DNA from: Helopsaltes ochotensis
Taxonomy: Eukaryota > Chordata > Aves > Passeriformes > Locustellidae
DNA: 64,000 nt
Assembly (NCBI GenBank): GCA_013400155.1
Contig: VXBM01000136.1
Coordinates: 1,085,952-1,149,951 of the forward strand
Direction: 5' to 3'
Numbering within the stretch: position 1 is the first letter of the stretch; each line of letters begins with the position of its first letter. This document shows, in pieces, positions 45,966-57,900 of the stretch. Under the pieces are notes generated by a model, which had not been told where the DNA came from, made no database searches, and saw only the letters and a program-made list of their open reading frames with translations. The position numbers and the translations under genes were made by a program.

Positions 45966-46480
45966 NNNNNNNNNNNNNNNNNNNNNNNNNNNNNNNNNNN
46001 NNNNNNNNNNNNNNNNNNNNNNNNNNNNNNNNNNNNNNNNNNNNNNNNNNNNNNNNNNNNNNNNNNNNNNNNNNNNNNNNNNNNNNNNNNNNNNNNNNNN
46101 NNNNNNNNNNNNNNNNNNNNNNNNNNNNNNNNNNNNNNNNNNNNNNNNNNNNNNNNNNNNNNNNNNNNNNNNNNNNNNNNNNNNNNNNNNNNNNNNNNNN
46201 NNNNNNNNNNNNNNNNNNNNNNNNNNNNNNNNNNNNNNNNNNNNNNNNNNNNNNNNNNNNNNNNNNNNNNNNNNNNNNNNNNNNNNNNNNNNNNNNNNNN
46301 NNNNNNNNNNNNNNNNNNNNNNNNNNNNNNNNNNNNNNNNNNNNNNNNNNNNNNNNNNNNNNNNNNNNNNNNNNNNNNNNNNNNNGGGGCGGCGCGTGCC
46401 CGCGTCCTTAAAGTGACGGCAACAGCAACAGCGCTTTCCTCCTGGGCTCCTCCAGCACCTCCTCCTGTCCTCAGTGATCC
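45470..46480. promoter_or_regulatory. NAP1L4: CpG-island promoter of NAP1L4
   Basis: Dense CpG on both sides of the gap (for example 45600-45965 and 46386-46420), no TATA box seen, at the 5' end of NAP1L4. This is typical of a broadly expressed gene. The central part is unsequenced. Confidence 0.8.
45966..46385. other. Assembly gap, 420 N
   Basis: 420 unknown bases inside the CpG island. Any open frame that appears to run through it is an artefact. Loss of GC-rich promoter sequence is common in bird assemblies. Confidence 1.
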
Positions 46481-49400
46481 GCAGGACCTGCCCGGACTGG
46501 GTGTGCCGGGCTCTGCATATAGCAGACATCCGTCAAATATCAGGATGGTTGGAGCACCGCGGGAGAGCCGGGGCCTGTGACCGCGAGGCTGTGGGCCTGT
46601 CCCGAACACCCACAGCGGTGTCACCCTATCAGTCCTTAATCCTCATCGTAAACTCTCAACTCATTCGTCTGTCCCTGGGTAGAATTAGAGCAACTCCATC
46701 GCTTCGCCCCTCTGACCAGTCCTCAAAAGCACACGGCCACCCGTGACAACATTCCAGTCGTGTGGGCTATCCCACCGTGTCTCAGCAATTACATGAGATC
46801 CCTCCATGCCTCAGTAATTGCGATTTGTCATTAAGATTATCCATGCTGGGAGGTGATCCATGCAGTTTCGGAGGCACCGTGCCCGGCCTGAGAAATGTGG
46901 TGCTGCTTTACAGCAGCAAAAGTGGACGTGGCAGAGCCCAGCTTCTGCTGGGACACAATTCCCTGTTACAGCAAGCCAAGGAAACCCCGCGATCAGCCCA
47001 CATTCTGTGTGCATGGCAGTCTGCAATCACTGGTGTGAGGAACCAGGCAATTTCAGCACCTGGAGCCACTTGCAGAGTTTTAGTCATCTTTCACTCAATT
47101 GGAAAAAAACCTCTAATGCTTTTCTCCTGTCAGGGGTTCCCTTGTTCTAAAAAGTTTTCTCCAGATCTGCAGCTTGGATTTCCCTAACTACTAGTATTTG
47201 AAAGCAATGAGCAATATTTTATAAATTAACAACTAGTCGATATATTAATGTTGGATTAAATAATTTACTGGAGGAATTTAAGTTACAGAAATGACCCAGG
47301 AATCTTTAATTAGATACTAATACTGTAATTAAAAATTAGATAATTTTGAAAGAACTGCAGGAGTGTTGTAGCCAGTTGCACAAACAAGCAGATTTGGTGG
47401 GCCAGAGGACATGTTCAGTGGAAGGTTCCCCTTCTTTACTTTGCTTCCAGCTCCCTTTCCCTGTTTCTCCAAACCAGTCCTTTTTCCAACATCAGCAGGT
47501 TAACAGCCTCCTCTCATACTTCCATTAATCCTTAATTTTGGGACTACCTTATTCATGGTAGTGACTATGCTTGATTCTCAGTGCTCCAAAGAAAAGCATA
47601 ATGAACTCTGAAAGAAGGTTTTATCTGAAGGTATTCCTACTCCACACTTCTGTGCTTGCTGCTGGCTCAGAGCTATCAAGTGTTCTTTGTTAAAAGTCAC
47701 TTCAATGCTGAGTACGAACTCCAAACTTTGTCTCCTGTGAAGATGCAAGAGAGGTTTTGCCTGACTATGTAATCTAGCTGCACCTTTCTGCACCTGCATA
47801 TCAATGTAAACACACATTTGAATTACCTTACACTCTGGATTTTTAGTCCTGTCTCCAAAGGCATTAAATCTCCCATGATCAATGAGGGGGTTTTGCTGAC
47901 TGCTGTCTAACCTCTCGTAGCACAGTGCTAGACTCCAGGAGTGTGGATTAAGCACAGTCTATGAAGTCATCTTGCTGTCAGGTGCTTCTACCCTGCAGAG
48001 AGCTGCAAATGGATATCTGCTGAATCACCCTGGCTCGATTTAAACACCCACCCTCACATACAAGAGCCTGGAGAACCAAAACTGAGGGAAGGGATTGTAC
48101 CAGAGCTGCCAAACAGATGCACTTGACATTGGAGAACAAGCTTGGGCTGAGATCTGTACCTGGCATTAAAACTGTCTGTGTCTTCTGCCCTTGGGTGGGT
48201 ATTAATGGAAACTGCTCTCACTGGGTGAGATGCCAGACATTCACAGCCTAATCTGACATATAAGACTTTGTCTGTCAATGACTTTTCCTGCAGGGAAGAA
48301 GTTTGATCATTGCTAAGCAGAGTCTTGGCACTAAATAGCTGATGTACTTCTTAATTAATCCATTCTGTCTCAAGGCATGTTAAGTACTATGCATGTGGTA
48401 CATATAGAAATTGCCTTGTGAAATCACAGAGTGCAGTAAAATTCCTTCCCATATTTGTGTGGGAGATGCTGCGTAATTAAAGAGGTAGCTAAAGTTGGTC
48501 CAACAACTACCACCAGCTGAGAATACTTAAACTTATCCTTAATTTATTTTTCTACATTTTAAGCTATGCACTGTATGTGGCAGCGAATTGCTTATTCGCA
48601 CACTTAAAATGTACCGGTGCCTTTGTGCAACAGGAGACAGCAAATAAAAATGTTAGGATAGACAGGTCAGAGAGTATCATAAATGTAATCAGCATTCATC
48701 AGTTGAAAGTCTTTGAAAAGATTTTTCTACCAGTATCTGAGCAAACTGAGTGATGGGAGGAATTTGTTCTCTTGAGTGGAGCAGTATTCACATTTGACGT
48801 TAATGGGAATATTCACATCAGAAAGGCTGAAAGGCACACTCTGAGCAAGAGACAAACAAAATTTGCTGCTGCCAAGTTTGGCTTTCAGCCAAGGGTGCAA
48901 TTAAAAACAGAAACACCACTCTTTTATCTTCCCTTGCCATCTCTGAATAAATTCTTTGATAGGTGGGAAATGAAAAGCTCCACATTGTATGAGCAAGAGG
49001 AGGTCTCTGTTCCAGAAAATTAAAATATTTTAAAATTCTGAGATTTTCCTACGAGGATTTTCATAATTTTTCATAATTTTCATAATTGTTAGAGAATCAT
49101 ATTTCAGACTGGCTTCCCTGAGACTGTGTATGCATACATGACCTTAAAAAAGTCACCAAAAAAAAAACCAAAACAACACCAACCCCCAAAAAAACAACCA
49201 AAAAATTAAAATACTGTGTAGTCTATCCTCTCCCTTTTTCTGGCTGAGACAGATGACTAAGACACTGCAGACCATTGCTGTTGCATTCCCTTCTCCTGCT
49301 TGCCAGGTCTCTCTCACAAAGTGCAGTGGAATTCACTTAAGTGCCACCTTGAGGGATTGCCAGGGAATAGGTATTGTCTGTGCAATTCAGTAATCCCACA

Positions 49401-51600
49401 GATCAATGGACACGCCCACACTGAAAAAGTCATCTTAAGCAAAGCAGTGTGCATCTAAGCCTGGCTGCAGCGTTCTTTGTTTGCTATCAAGTTTTCCCTC
49501 ACCAGGATTTTATGCATACTGAATTTAAAAAAACATACCGAGGGAGGGAGGGAGGGAGGAAGCAGTGTGTGCATGTGGGAAGCATACAGAAAGACCGGAA
49601 AATAACCTTTGGAAAATGTGAGTCTGAAATGCTCCCAAGATCCCTGCAAGGACAGTTGTCCCAGAAACAAAGTGAAGCTTTTAGGAAGGGAAAAGGGCAT
49701 TTTAAAAAAACCCTTTTACACTGCTATAGTAAGTGAGTAATGAAATTGGACTAGATTCTACTAAAAACAAAGCAGAAAGAGAAAAAACAAAATGTGGGGA
49801 CAAAAGCCAGGATTTTATCATGAAGATGTCATAAACTACAGTCCAGGATAGCCATGGATCAACAGCATTTTCTCCACAGTTAAATATTAACTAACTTTAA
49901 GTAAGTGCTAACTCAGATCACCAAAAACAATTTCTATATTCAAAGTCCTGGCACTACTTGACATGAAGCTGCAACTTCAGAAGCAACACAGCCATGTCCC
50001 ATCCTTTCAAAGACATCCTGAGTGCACATGCATCTTTAGGGAGCATGCTGGGAAGAAAATGATGAGCTGATAATGCCAAAGGGAGTTAGAATCTAAAGGG
50101 CTGCAAAGAATGTAATTGAGCCTTTTCTCTTCCTGTACTAAAGGATGGAGAAGTTTCCCTGATGGCCATAGCTGGCTGCTTAAAGTATCATTATGCAGTT
50201 TAAACATGCATTTATAAAATTGATTAGAAATTACCAGACTAATCAAATATTGAATGAAAAATTAATTAAATTATTAATAGCAAGCTAAAGCAAAAGTTCT
50301 GTGACCCACATTTAAAAAAAATGGTTGGGGAATAAAGATAAGCTCAATATTCTCCCCACTACACGAAGTCCATACATACAAATCACATACAATCACATAC
50401 AAGTACTTCACAACATATTTTATTTTCTGTACACAGGATGCATCTGTTTTACTGACCTTAACATTGTGTATGTTTTCAAAGGCAAATACAGACAAATTAG
50501 GAAAAAAACCCCTGACTAGACCTTTCCGTTACTCCGGAGTGTTCATTCCTCAGAAGGTGGAATATAAATATAAAAATATCAAGGAAAACAAAGATGTTTT
50601 AACTCTTAATTAAGGAAAGGAACATAGCCTCAGATTGTAGCATGAACCTAAGAGTTGAGAAAACAGAGGTGTCACACTATGACTTTCTGCACATCACCTT
50701 GAGAATACTGAATGAATATAGTTCTGCAAGTCAGACAACTTGGCTGTTCTGTGCAGCTGCGAAGTAGGTGAGATATTTTTTAGGATTTCATGAACTTTAG
50801 TTCATTTAGTAGCTTCTGCCAGTGAAATGCATTGTTAGGCAACAAAGAGCTCTCCCTGCAGATATAATGTGACCATACTACATCAGAAAGGTTTTTATTT
50901 ATCTCAGGATTAAATCGTCATGTTAAAAACATCAGTCTTGAATACAGGGCAATGTCCAGCTGTATTCCCTAACTGCAAACCAATCCACAAACTATATATC
51001 AGTAGGAAACCCCCTGTTAATTAATTCCCCATGGCTCTGAACTAGTAATGAGGTACTGAGTGCTTTGGGTAATCAGGTACTTTGGCAGGGCTCCCGTTTC
51101 CTTGAAGGGATAGCTCCAAGAACACACCACCTCCGCCATCAGCCCTTCATGTCCTTCCCACCTGTTGGTTCAATGCAGGTGCATTTGCCTTGTACTTACC
51201 CACTTGACTGCAACTGCAGGTTGATGAGCTATTCCCTTTTTCAACAAAGGGACTGTTAACTTCTACTATGCAAAGTGTTCTGGGTATACCTATGAGGGTT
51301 TTTAATAACAGCAGCTAGAATAAGTATCATAGTGGAACTACCCACTTTTCCTGCTTATGTAAAGATACTAAAGTCATCTGGAAAATACTGTTCTTACTGT
51401 GGGGCAAATTACTCAGCTCCCATTTAGCAATAAATTTTTCTGACTGTAACATTAGGTCTTAGAGATCAGTACAAATTAAATAAGCCTGGACAGCTAGAAT
51501 GAACAGGAATTCTTATGTGGATTTGCTGACTGAGCAGCACCTTCACAAACAGAACTGGCAACCACTGTTGCTACCATTGAGAAGAAACTTCTTACAGTTG
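46481..51600. other. Intergenic DNA between NAP1L4 promoter and CARS1 3' end
   Basis: No exon is recognised. Contents: a possible decayed LINE-like relic at about 46640-46860 (weak, from wording such as GGGCTATCCCACCGTGTCTC), an A-rich low-complexity stretch at about 49146-49210 and a GGGA repeat at about 49541-49560. The rest is unique AT-rich sequence. Confidence 0.6.
49541..49560 (+). repeat. (GGGA)n short repeat
   Basis: Four to five GGGA units in intergenic DNA. Confidence 0.85.
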
Positions 51601-51604
51601 TTTT

Positions 51605-51778
51605 TTTTTTTAATGATGGATTTTTATTACATTTCCAGATGACATTATTAACCCACGTAAACAGGAATTTTACTTTGCACATAATAGAAAGTGTAAACAG
51701 AAATTTGAGCATCGGTATATGCTCACTTCTTCAATGAGAACCCAGCACTCGCCTTCTAAATAAAAAGTCCTGCTGTTT
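51605..51778 (-). other. CARS1: CARS1 3' untranslated region
   Basis: A short AT-rich stretch after the TGA stop. The minus-strand AATAAA at 51623-51628 is the only good signal close by, putting the transcript end near 51605. The A-run in the minus strand at about 51600-51611 lies right at that point. Confidence 0.55.
51623..51628 (-). terminator. CARS1: AATAAA polyadenylation signal, CARS1
   Basis: Canonical hexamer on the minus strand about 150 bases after the stop codon. Confidence 0.6.
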
Positions 51779-51913
51779 TCAATTTGCACTTCCATTCTGA
51801 ACCATTTGTAGATACTCCTTGTGTAGCTTTTCTTGGGTTTCATAAAGTTTCTTTAGCTTCTTAATTTGTCCTTTGCTAAGTTCTTTGCCTTCTGTATCAT
51901 GGGTGGGAAATCC
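51779..51913 (-). CDS. CARS1: CARS1 last coding exon
   Basis: Encodes GFPTHDTEGKELSKGQIKKL, KKLYETQEKLHKEYLQMVQN and GSAN, with TGA at 51781-51779. It belongs to the C-terminal extension specific to eukaryotic CysRS. Acceptor ATATTTCAG. Confidence 0.95.
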   Translation of the reverse strand, partial: GFPTHDTEGKELSKGQIKKLKKLYETQEKLHKEYLQMVQNGSAN

Positions 51914-54900
51914 CTGAAATATATTAAAAAAGAGTATTTAAGATAAATTCTTGTACTGCTTTTGTTCTTCAAGGAATCATGTTTTAATAAGATAGGGAGA
52001 TAATGTTATAATACAGGCTGTCAGGAAGGAGGGTATCTTGGCTAATTTTAGTCACCGAGAAGTTTGACAGCTAACTTTGACTATTTATGAATGTTCCCTT
52101 CCTAGCTAAACAAGAAGCATAAGAGTGTATTTATCTTCTGTCCTGAACCACATAAGGAAAGCTTAGACTTCTAGATGGTTTTAGTTAGGAGAATAATGAC
52201 TAATTCCTGAACAGATGGTTAAAGTAATCTTTTAATCATACTAGCAGATTGAATTCAAGACTTAAAGCAAAAGCAGTAAGAGATTTATGTTCTTGATGGA
52301 GAAAGTATGATCAGCATTTTTATGGACATTCTCCCTGGCTTGCCGGGGTATTTTCTAGTATTTATCCTTTCCATTCTGACTTGTTCCCAGGGCTTGAATT
52401 TGTGTAGGTGAAGGGAGAGGTAGAAGCAGGATCAATGACCCAAATCAAGTAGAAGTGAAGAAATAGTGCTTTATGTTTTCCAAGTAACCCTTTCATCCCC
52501 AAAGGGAGTCCTGGTTTACTGAGAAATCAAGAGCCAAGTTATGCATACAGCCCCTTCAGAGAGCTTTTGCCAGGAGAGAGCAAAACAGTGGGCAGAAGAG
52601 AACAGGAAACACAGGATCTCTCCAAAAAACATCAGTTCTGGCAGAGTTGGGGAGTTTGTACTTGCAAATGAATACCCTGCCTTGCACCAGAGTAATAAAT
52701 CTGTGAATGAACATCATACACATTCCTACCCACAATATATATTTTGCTTTGCAATAAGGGGAGCCAAAGGAAATGTACAATGAATGTACAAAGGAACATA
52801 GAAGGAAAATACATTTGAAATGATGGATAACAGAAACTTGCTCCCTAGTACAAAATAAAATTCATATATCACCTTTTCTTTCTCTCCTTCCCTCCTCTTG
52901 CTACTTTAATAGCACTGTCCTGGAGGTTTAGAACAAGATTGCTATAAACATATACAAATAAGTATGTAGAGCTGGGGAAGGAAAACCACTCCCTATATGA
53001 AGAAAAGTCTCTTACATTTTCATCAAACATGGAGTATTTGTCAAGTTCCAATTTAAACATTTCACATGGTGGAATCTTCATTTTTTCCAATTTTGCTGCC
53101 TGTAATATAAAACATGCATTAACATCACAGTTAATTACTGACAACCTGTCACATATGCAAAAGGAAAAATAGACTATAACTTCAAAATCAAGGAGCATTG
53201 AATTCATAATTGTTTATTATGTGAAAAGAAATTTTGAGTGAGGAACAACTCAGTAGGTCTTAGCTGTGCTTGTCTGGGAAAAAATGTGTTTTAAACCTGT
53301 AGAGAACCACTTTATAAAACAGATGCATTGCAGAAACTCAAAATAATTTGCTTATATACTCCAAAAACTACATCTGATTCTTGCTAACTTGGCTCTTTAG
53401 TCAACACAAAGTGAATAGCTACTACCATAAAGAATATTCAGCAATTAACTCACTGCAAAGGGAACCACCTCTATCAAGTTTCCTGTTAACAAGCAAAGGT
53501 TTCTATGCAGGTCACAAAAGAATCACATGCAGTAATTGCACTGAAAACAAACTGAACTCTCACTTATCTGTAAACAAGCACATCTCAGAATTTTTCCCAT
53601 GTAATTTTTGCCCAACACAAAGGAATCACTTTTTGAAAAAAATGAAAAAAGGTACTTGGAATGTGTGGATGATAAATGCTGTTTATCTTGTTTCATCTCT
53701 GTATGTGGGGCTCTCTAAAAGTTTTCTTCCTCTTTTAACATAGGAATGTGTTTTCTGTACTGTTAAAGTCATCAGCATGGCACAACAGTATCTTCTCTTA
53801 TGATTTCATCTCCTCTGTCTACTTCCATCTAAAGCCCAAAACCTTTGAGCCATCGGAATTCTAATCACAGAGATAAAACCTTTCCCTTCTCATTCCTAAG
53901 GAACAGGGGATTTTTTACAGAGAAGAATAAAGAAAAGGATAAAAAGAAACCCTTTCACATATACCTATGATATTAGAAAGGGAATAAAATAATAAACGAC
54001 ACAAGCAAAATCTTCTGTAACAGTAACAAACATGTAAGAAATTACTTTGTCAATTAAGGAAGTAATACTGTTTATGGACTGAAATTAAGTGCTACAAGTT
54101 CTTTTGTAATAAGTTTTTGCAGGCTTTAGTTGTGTTTTCAAAAATGGCTTCTCTATAAGAATTGAAAGTCCAGGCTTTGGCTTGCAGTTCATGGCTTTTC
54201 TATAAGAATTCTAAGTCCTGAACTGCAAGCCAAAGCTATTCTGAGCAGGAAATTGTACACAAAAAAAGAAACGGAGACCTGGTTAAGGCTGGGCAGAGAG
54301 CCTGTGTTCTAATATTCTTTCCTGCATGTGACTACTGCTGCCTACACTTTCCTTCAAAATGAGGTTACTTACTTCCTGCTGTTGTTTTTTCCTGGCTGCT
54401 TCTTCTTTCTTCCTTTTTTTCTCTTCTTCTATCTGTGAGAGACAGTGTTAGTGAGTAAAAGATAATGCACTATTTCATTTGGTTGTTTTCTACACACCTG
54501 AGCCAGCTCCCCTGGATATCCAATTACAGACAGAACTGGCAGCATGACCTGCAGCAAACCCACCGTACCTTATAATTAGGATTGTCTCATACTTCCCACT
54601 GTATGACTTTGATTTCATTTGCTTTTATTCACAATTAAGCCAGTTTTAGCTATTCAGAATGCATTTTGCATGCAAAGAGGATACCTTTAGAAGAATATCT
54701 AGAGGAAATTCTCTGATCATTTTAAGGGGGAAAATATTTTGCAAATGACTTTTTAAAAAGACTGTATTTCAATGATATTTTAAGCTCTTGCCTCAAACTG
54801 TGAAGATATCACAGTTCCTTCAGCAGCAGTTGTATCACTTGCTGTTCCTAGGGAAACAACTATCCAAATTTAGCCAACTTGCTATAAATCCCATCTTGCA

Positions 54901-57900
54901 CTTGCCCAGGAGAGACCTGTCAAGTTCTCCAAGGGTTCTGCAGTACTGAACATAATGCTGTTTCCAGGGAAAAGGGACTCTGGCTGCAGGTCCTACCCAG
55001 CAGCTATAAACAAACTTCTTTTAAATGTCACTCTGATGAAAACATCTGGAATTAACTAAGATGGCTTTTTACTTCTCCCTTTTCTAAAGAACATCAACAT
55101 GGAAGGAGAAATGTTGGAAAGTCTTCCAAATATTTCTAGTCGTGATAGAATTTTATTATTTGGTAAAATTGAAGAGGGACATATGAAGTGTTACTTTTAA
55201 ATATAACAAAGTCAAATATTAATGCTAGGAAGTGCCAAAAGCAGAGTTTCTGTACAGACCTTGTGCACGTGAATTCAAATTCACAAGCTTTATAGAGTAA
55301 CATAAATTGTTGCCTCCACATCCTGATTATCTCAGTAATCCATATTATATTAAGATTTAGCCAGTACAATTTTTCCTCACATATGAGATGAATACAGACA
55401 AGTTCTATGGAAAATGTTGACTTCATTTGTACAAACCAAAGAAGTCTGAATTACCTTCTTCCTGGAATTATATCTCTTCCAGAGAGATAAGACAGTTGCA
55501 ATACTAAACATCCCCTACTTATATGAAGATCTTAAAAAGCCAATAAATAAAAAATCTTAGAGGTATTCACTAGGTCCCATACAAAATTTTCAAGAAGCTG
55601 TTTCAAAACACTGTTTTTTTCCAACACAGTTAAATTTTTATATCAATTATCTGAGGTAATCTTCCTTGTTGCTAGTCTGCTATGATTTTTCTTATGAAAT
55701 ATTGAAGAAATGTAAAAATATCCATAGCCTACATTACTTTAAATTTTAAAATATAAGATGCCTAAAATAATTACCTTTTTCTTTTCTTCTCTTTCTTTCA
55801 ATAATGTGTCCTTATCCACTAATTTAACCACAGTTGGAAGTCCTAAAGAAGCAAAAAGAGATGGATTAATTTCTTGATTAATCAAAGATAAATGTATTCA
55901 CCCTGTGATAATTATTGTCTTTTTGCATGCAAATACAACTCAGTGACTACTCAAAAGTGACTAAGAAATTAGATGCTATACAAAAAATGAAAAATATTGC
56001 AATGTATGTTTTCTGTATTCTGTACATGTATTCCCATATACAGTTCTATAATATATATTCATACATACATATACACCATTACATATGATACATATTATGT
56101 TCTGTTATATACAGTACATATGAAATATATATATATGGTGCACATATGACATGCTATTGCTCTGCAATACTTGAGTTTACTGAATTATTCCAAATTAGTT
56201 TTGAAAGTTTGTTTTCCCACTTCTTAGGAAAACAGCAGGATTATTAAAACAGCTCCTACAAAGTTTCAAGAGATAACTGGGTACCTTCATGATCTTCAAA
56301 TCGAACTCCAAGTTCAGGCAGGATGTCATCCCGAAGAGCATCACTCAACTGCAGCACTTCAGTTACTGTAGAGCATGAAACAAACTTTTAGTGAAGTAAA
56401 ATTTGGCCCAAGTGTACTTTTATCCAGCTACATAGTTACTTAAGTGCAATTAAGACTTTTCTGCTCTCTCACACAGAGAAAGGTCTTTTCTTTTAAAGTG
56501 GTAAGTAAGTCCTGCCTTATTTCACCCACACAGAGAAGCAGCATGTTTCTTTGCAGGGACTTGAAAATCATAAATTTCTTCCAAGAAACCCTCACTGTTC
56601 CTGAGGGGAAACAGAAAGAAAATTCAAGGCAATTCAGAAATGATGCAACAATTCTGCCAGGGTATGGTGGAAGGGTAGACGACTCAGGAAGATCCTAATG
56701 GTTGCTGTAGGATGTGCAATAAGAAAGGTTAAAAATCTAATTTTAGAAAAATCACAAATTAACGTATCCTGTGCTAAATCTAACAGTGCCCTTTGAAGGA
56801 CTGTGATTTTGTTGATTTGATAACTACACAGACATTTGTCAGAGGAACTGTAATCCCAACATCCTCTTTGTTTCAAGCAATCTAGTTGTGGTAGGACAGA
56901 GGACTTTGGTTTGGCTTCCTGCATGGTGATCAGGACATCATGGTTAATATTTTTTTTTCCCTTGCAAACTTATCAAAGTGTCTTTGATGACAGCAAATAA
57001 TTAAGAACTTAAGATTTAGCTGAAATATATGCTATCAGTTCTTAAGGGGAAAACAAATCTTCATACAAGGTAATTTTTTGGATGAGAAATTGTATCAGTT
57101 GAGAAGCAGCAGAACAGTTAAGAGGAACTAAATGCATCAGAGACTCAGTATGTTGCTGTTGTGAATTCAGTGGCATTTTTTATAGGCAGTCTGGTATTTG
57201 AGAGGAACACTTTGCAAGTGTAATAAATGTTCTCCCTTTCAGCAGTTCTTAGCCAGTTAAACCTAAGAAGTACTCAGGGTCTCAATATTATTATTTCAGG
57301 CAGTGGAGGCTTCCATCCAGGCAGTCTCCTAAAGTACCATCCCTGAGCCTCCATCTCTTCCACAGTGCTCAGAGAACTACAAGTGAACAGCACTGACTAT
57401 TCTAAAACCATAAAAAGTAACACCCTGTTGTGTTCTGTGGCTCTCTCTCTGCACAGGAAACCACTGCAGTGTAAGAACGTCTTTTGTCTGCGATGAACAG
57501 AGTCATTGTTTCTCTTGATCCGGAGCAGTTACACACAGTGAACCAGAGTCATGTTTGATGCAACTCTAAATCAGCCATTAAGATAAACCAGGGATAAGAT
57601 TACCTCACTAGCTGTTGACACTAAAAGGTGATGGCTCCAACCTAGGCAAAGGAATTGCACATATCATATCAAGACTGTATCAGAAACACCTACTGCTTAT
57701 TCACCAAAACAGCATCTGCACAGTTATAGATGTTTACTTATCTAAAATCAGTAAAAATTGAAAGCTGAAGAAGAAATCCATCAAGGAGAAACGTATAATG
57801 AAACATACTATTTATGAGAGGACACATCCTCTGATCAATCCTGTCATCCAGAGCAGTCAGCACCACACTTCTTAAGGCTGAAATGTGCCCGTTCTCAGCA

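Noticed and set aside
45408..46529. Long frames on both strands across the CpG island
   Set aside because: They run through 420 N, and the rest is CpG-island sequence that is open in several frames.
46640..46860. Possible LINE-like relic (GGGCTATCCCACCGTGTCTC and neighbours)
   Set aside because: The wording resembles avian repeats but is too short and diverged to name with confidence.
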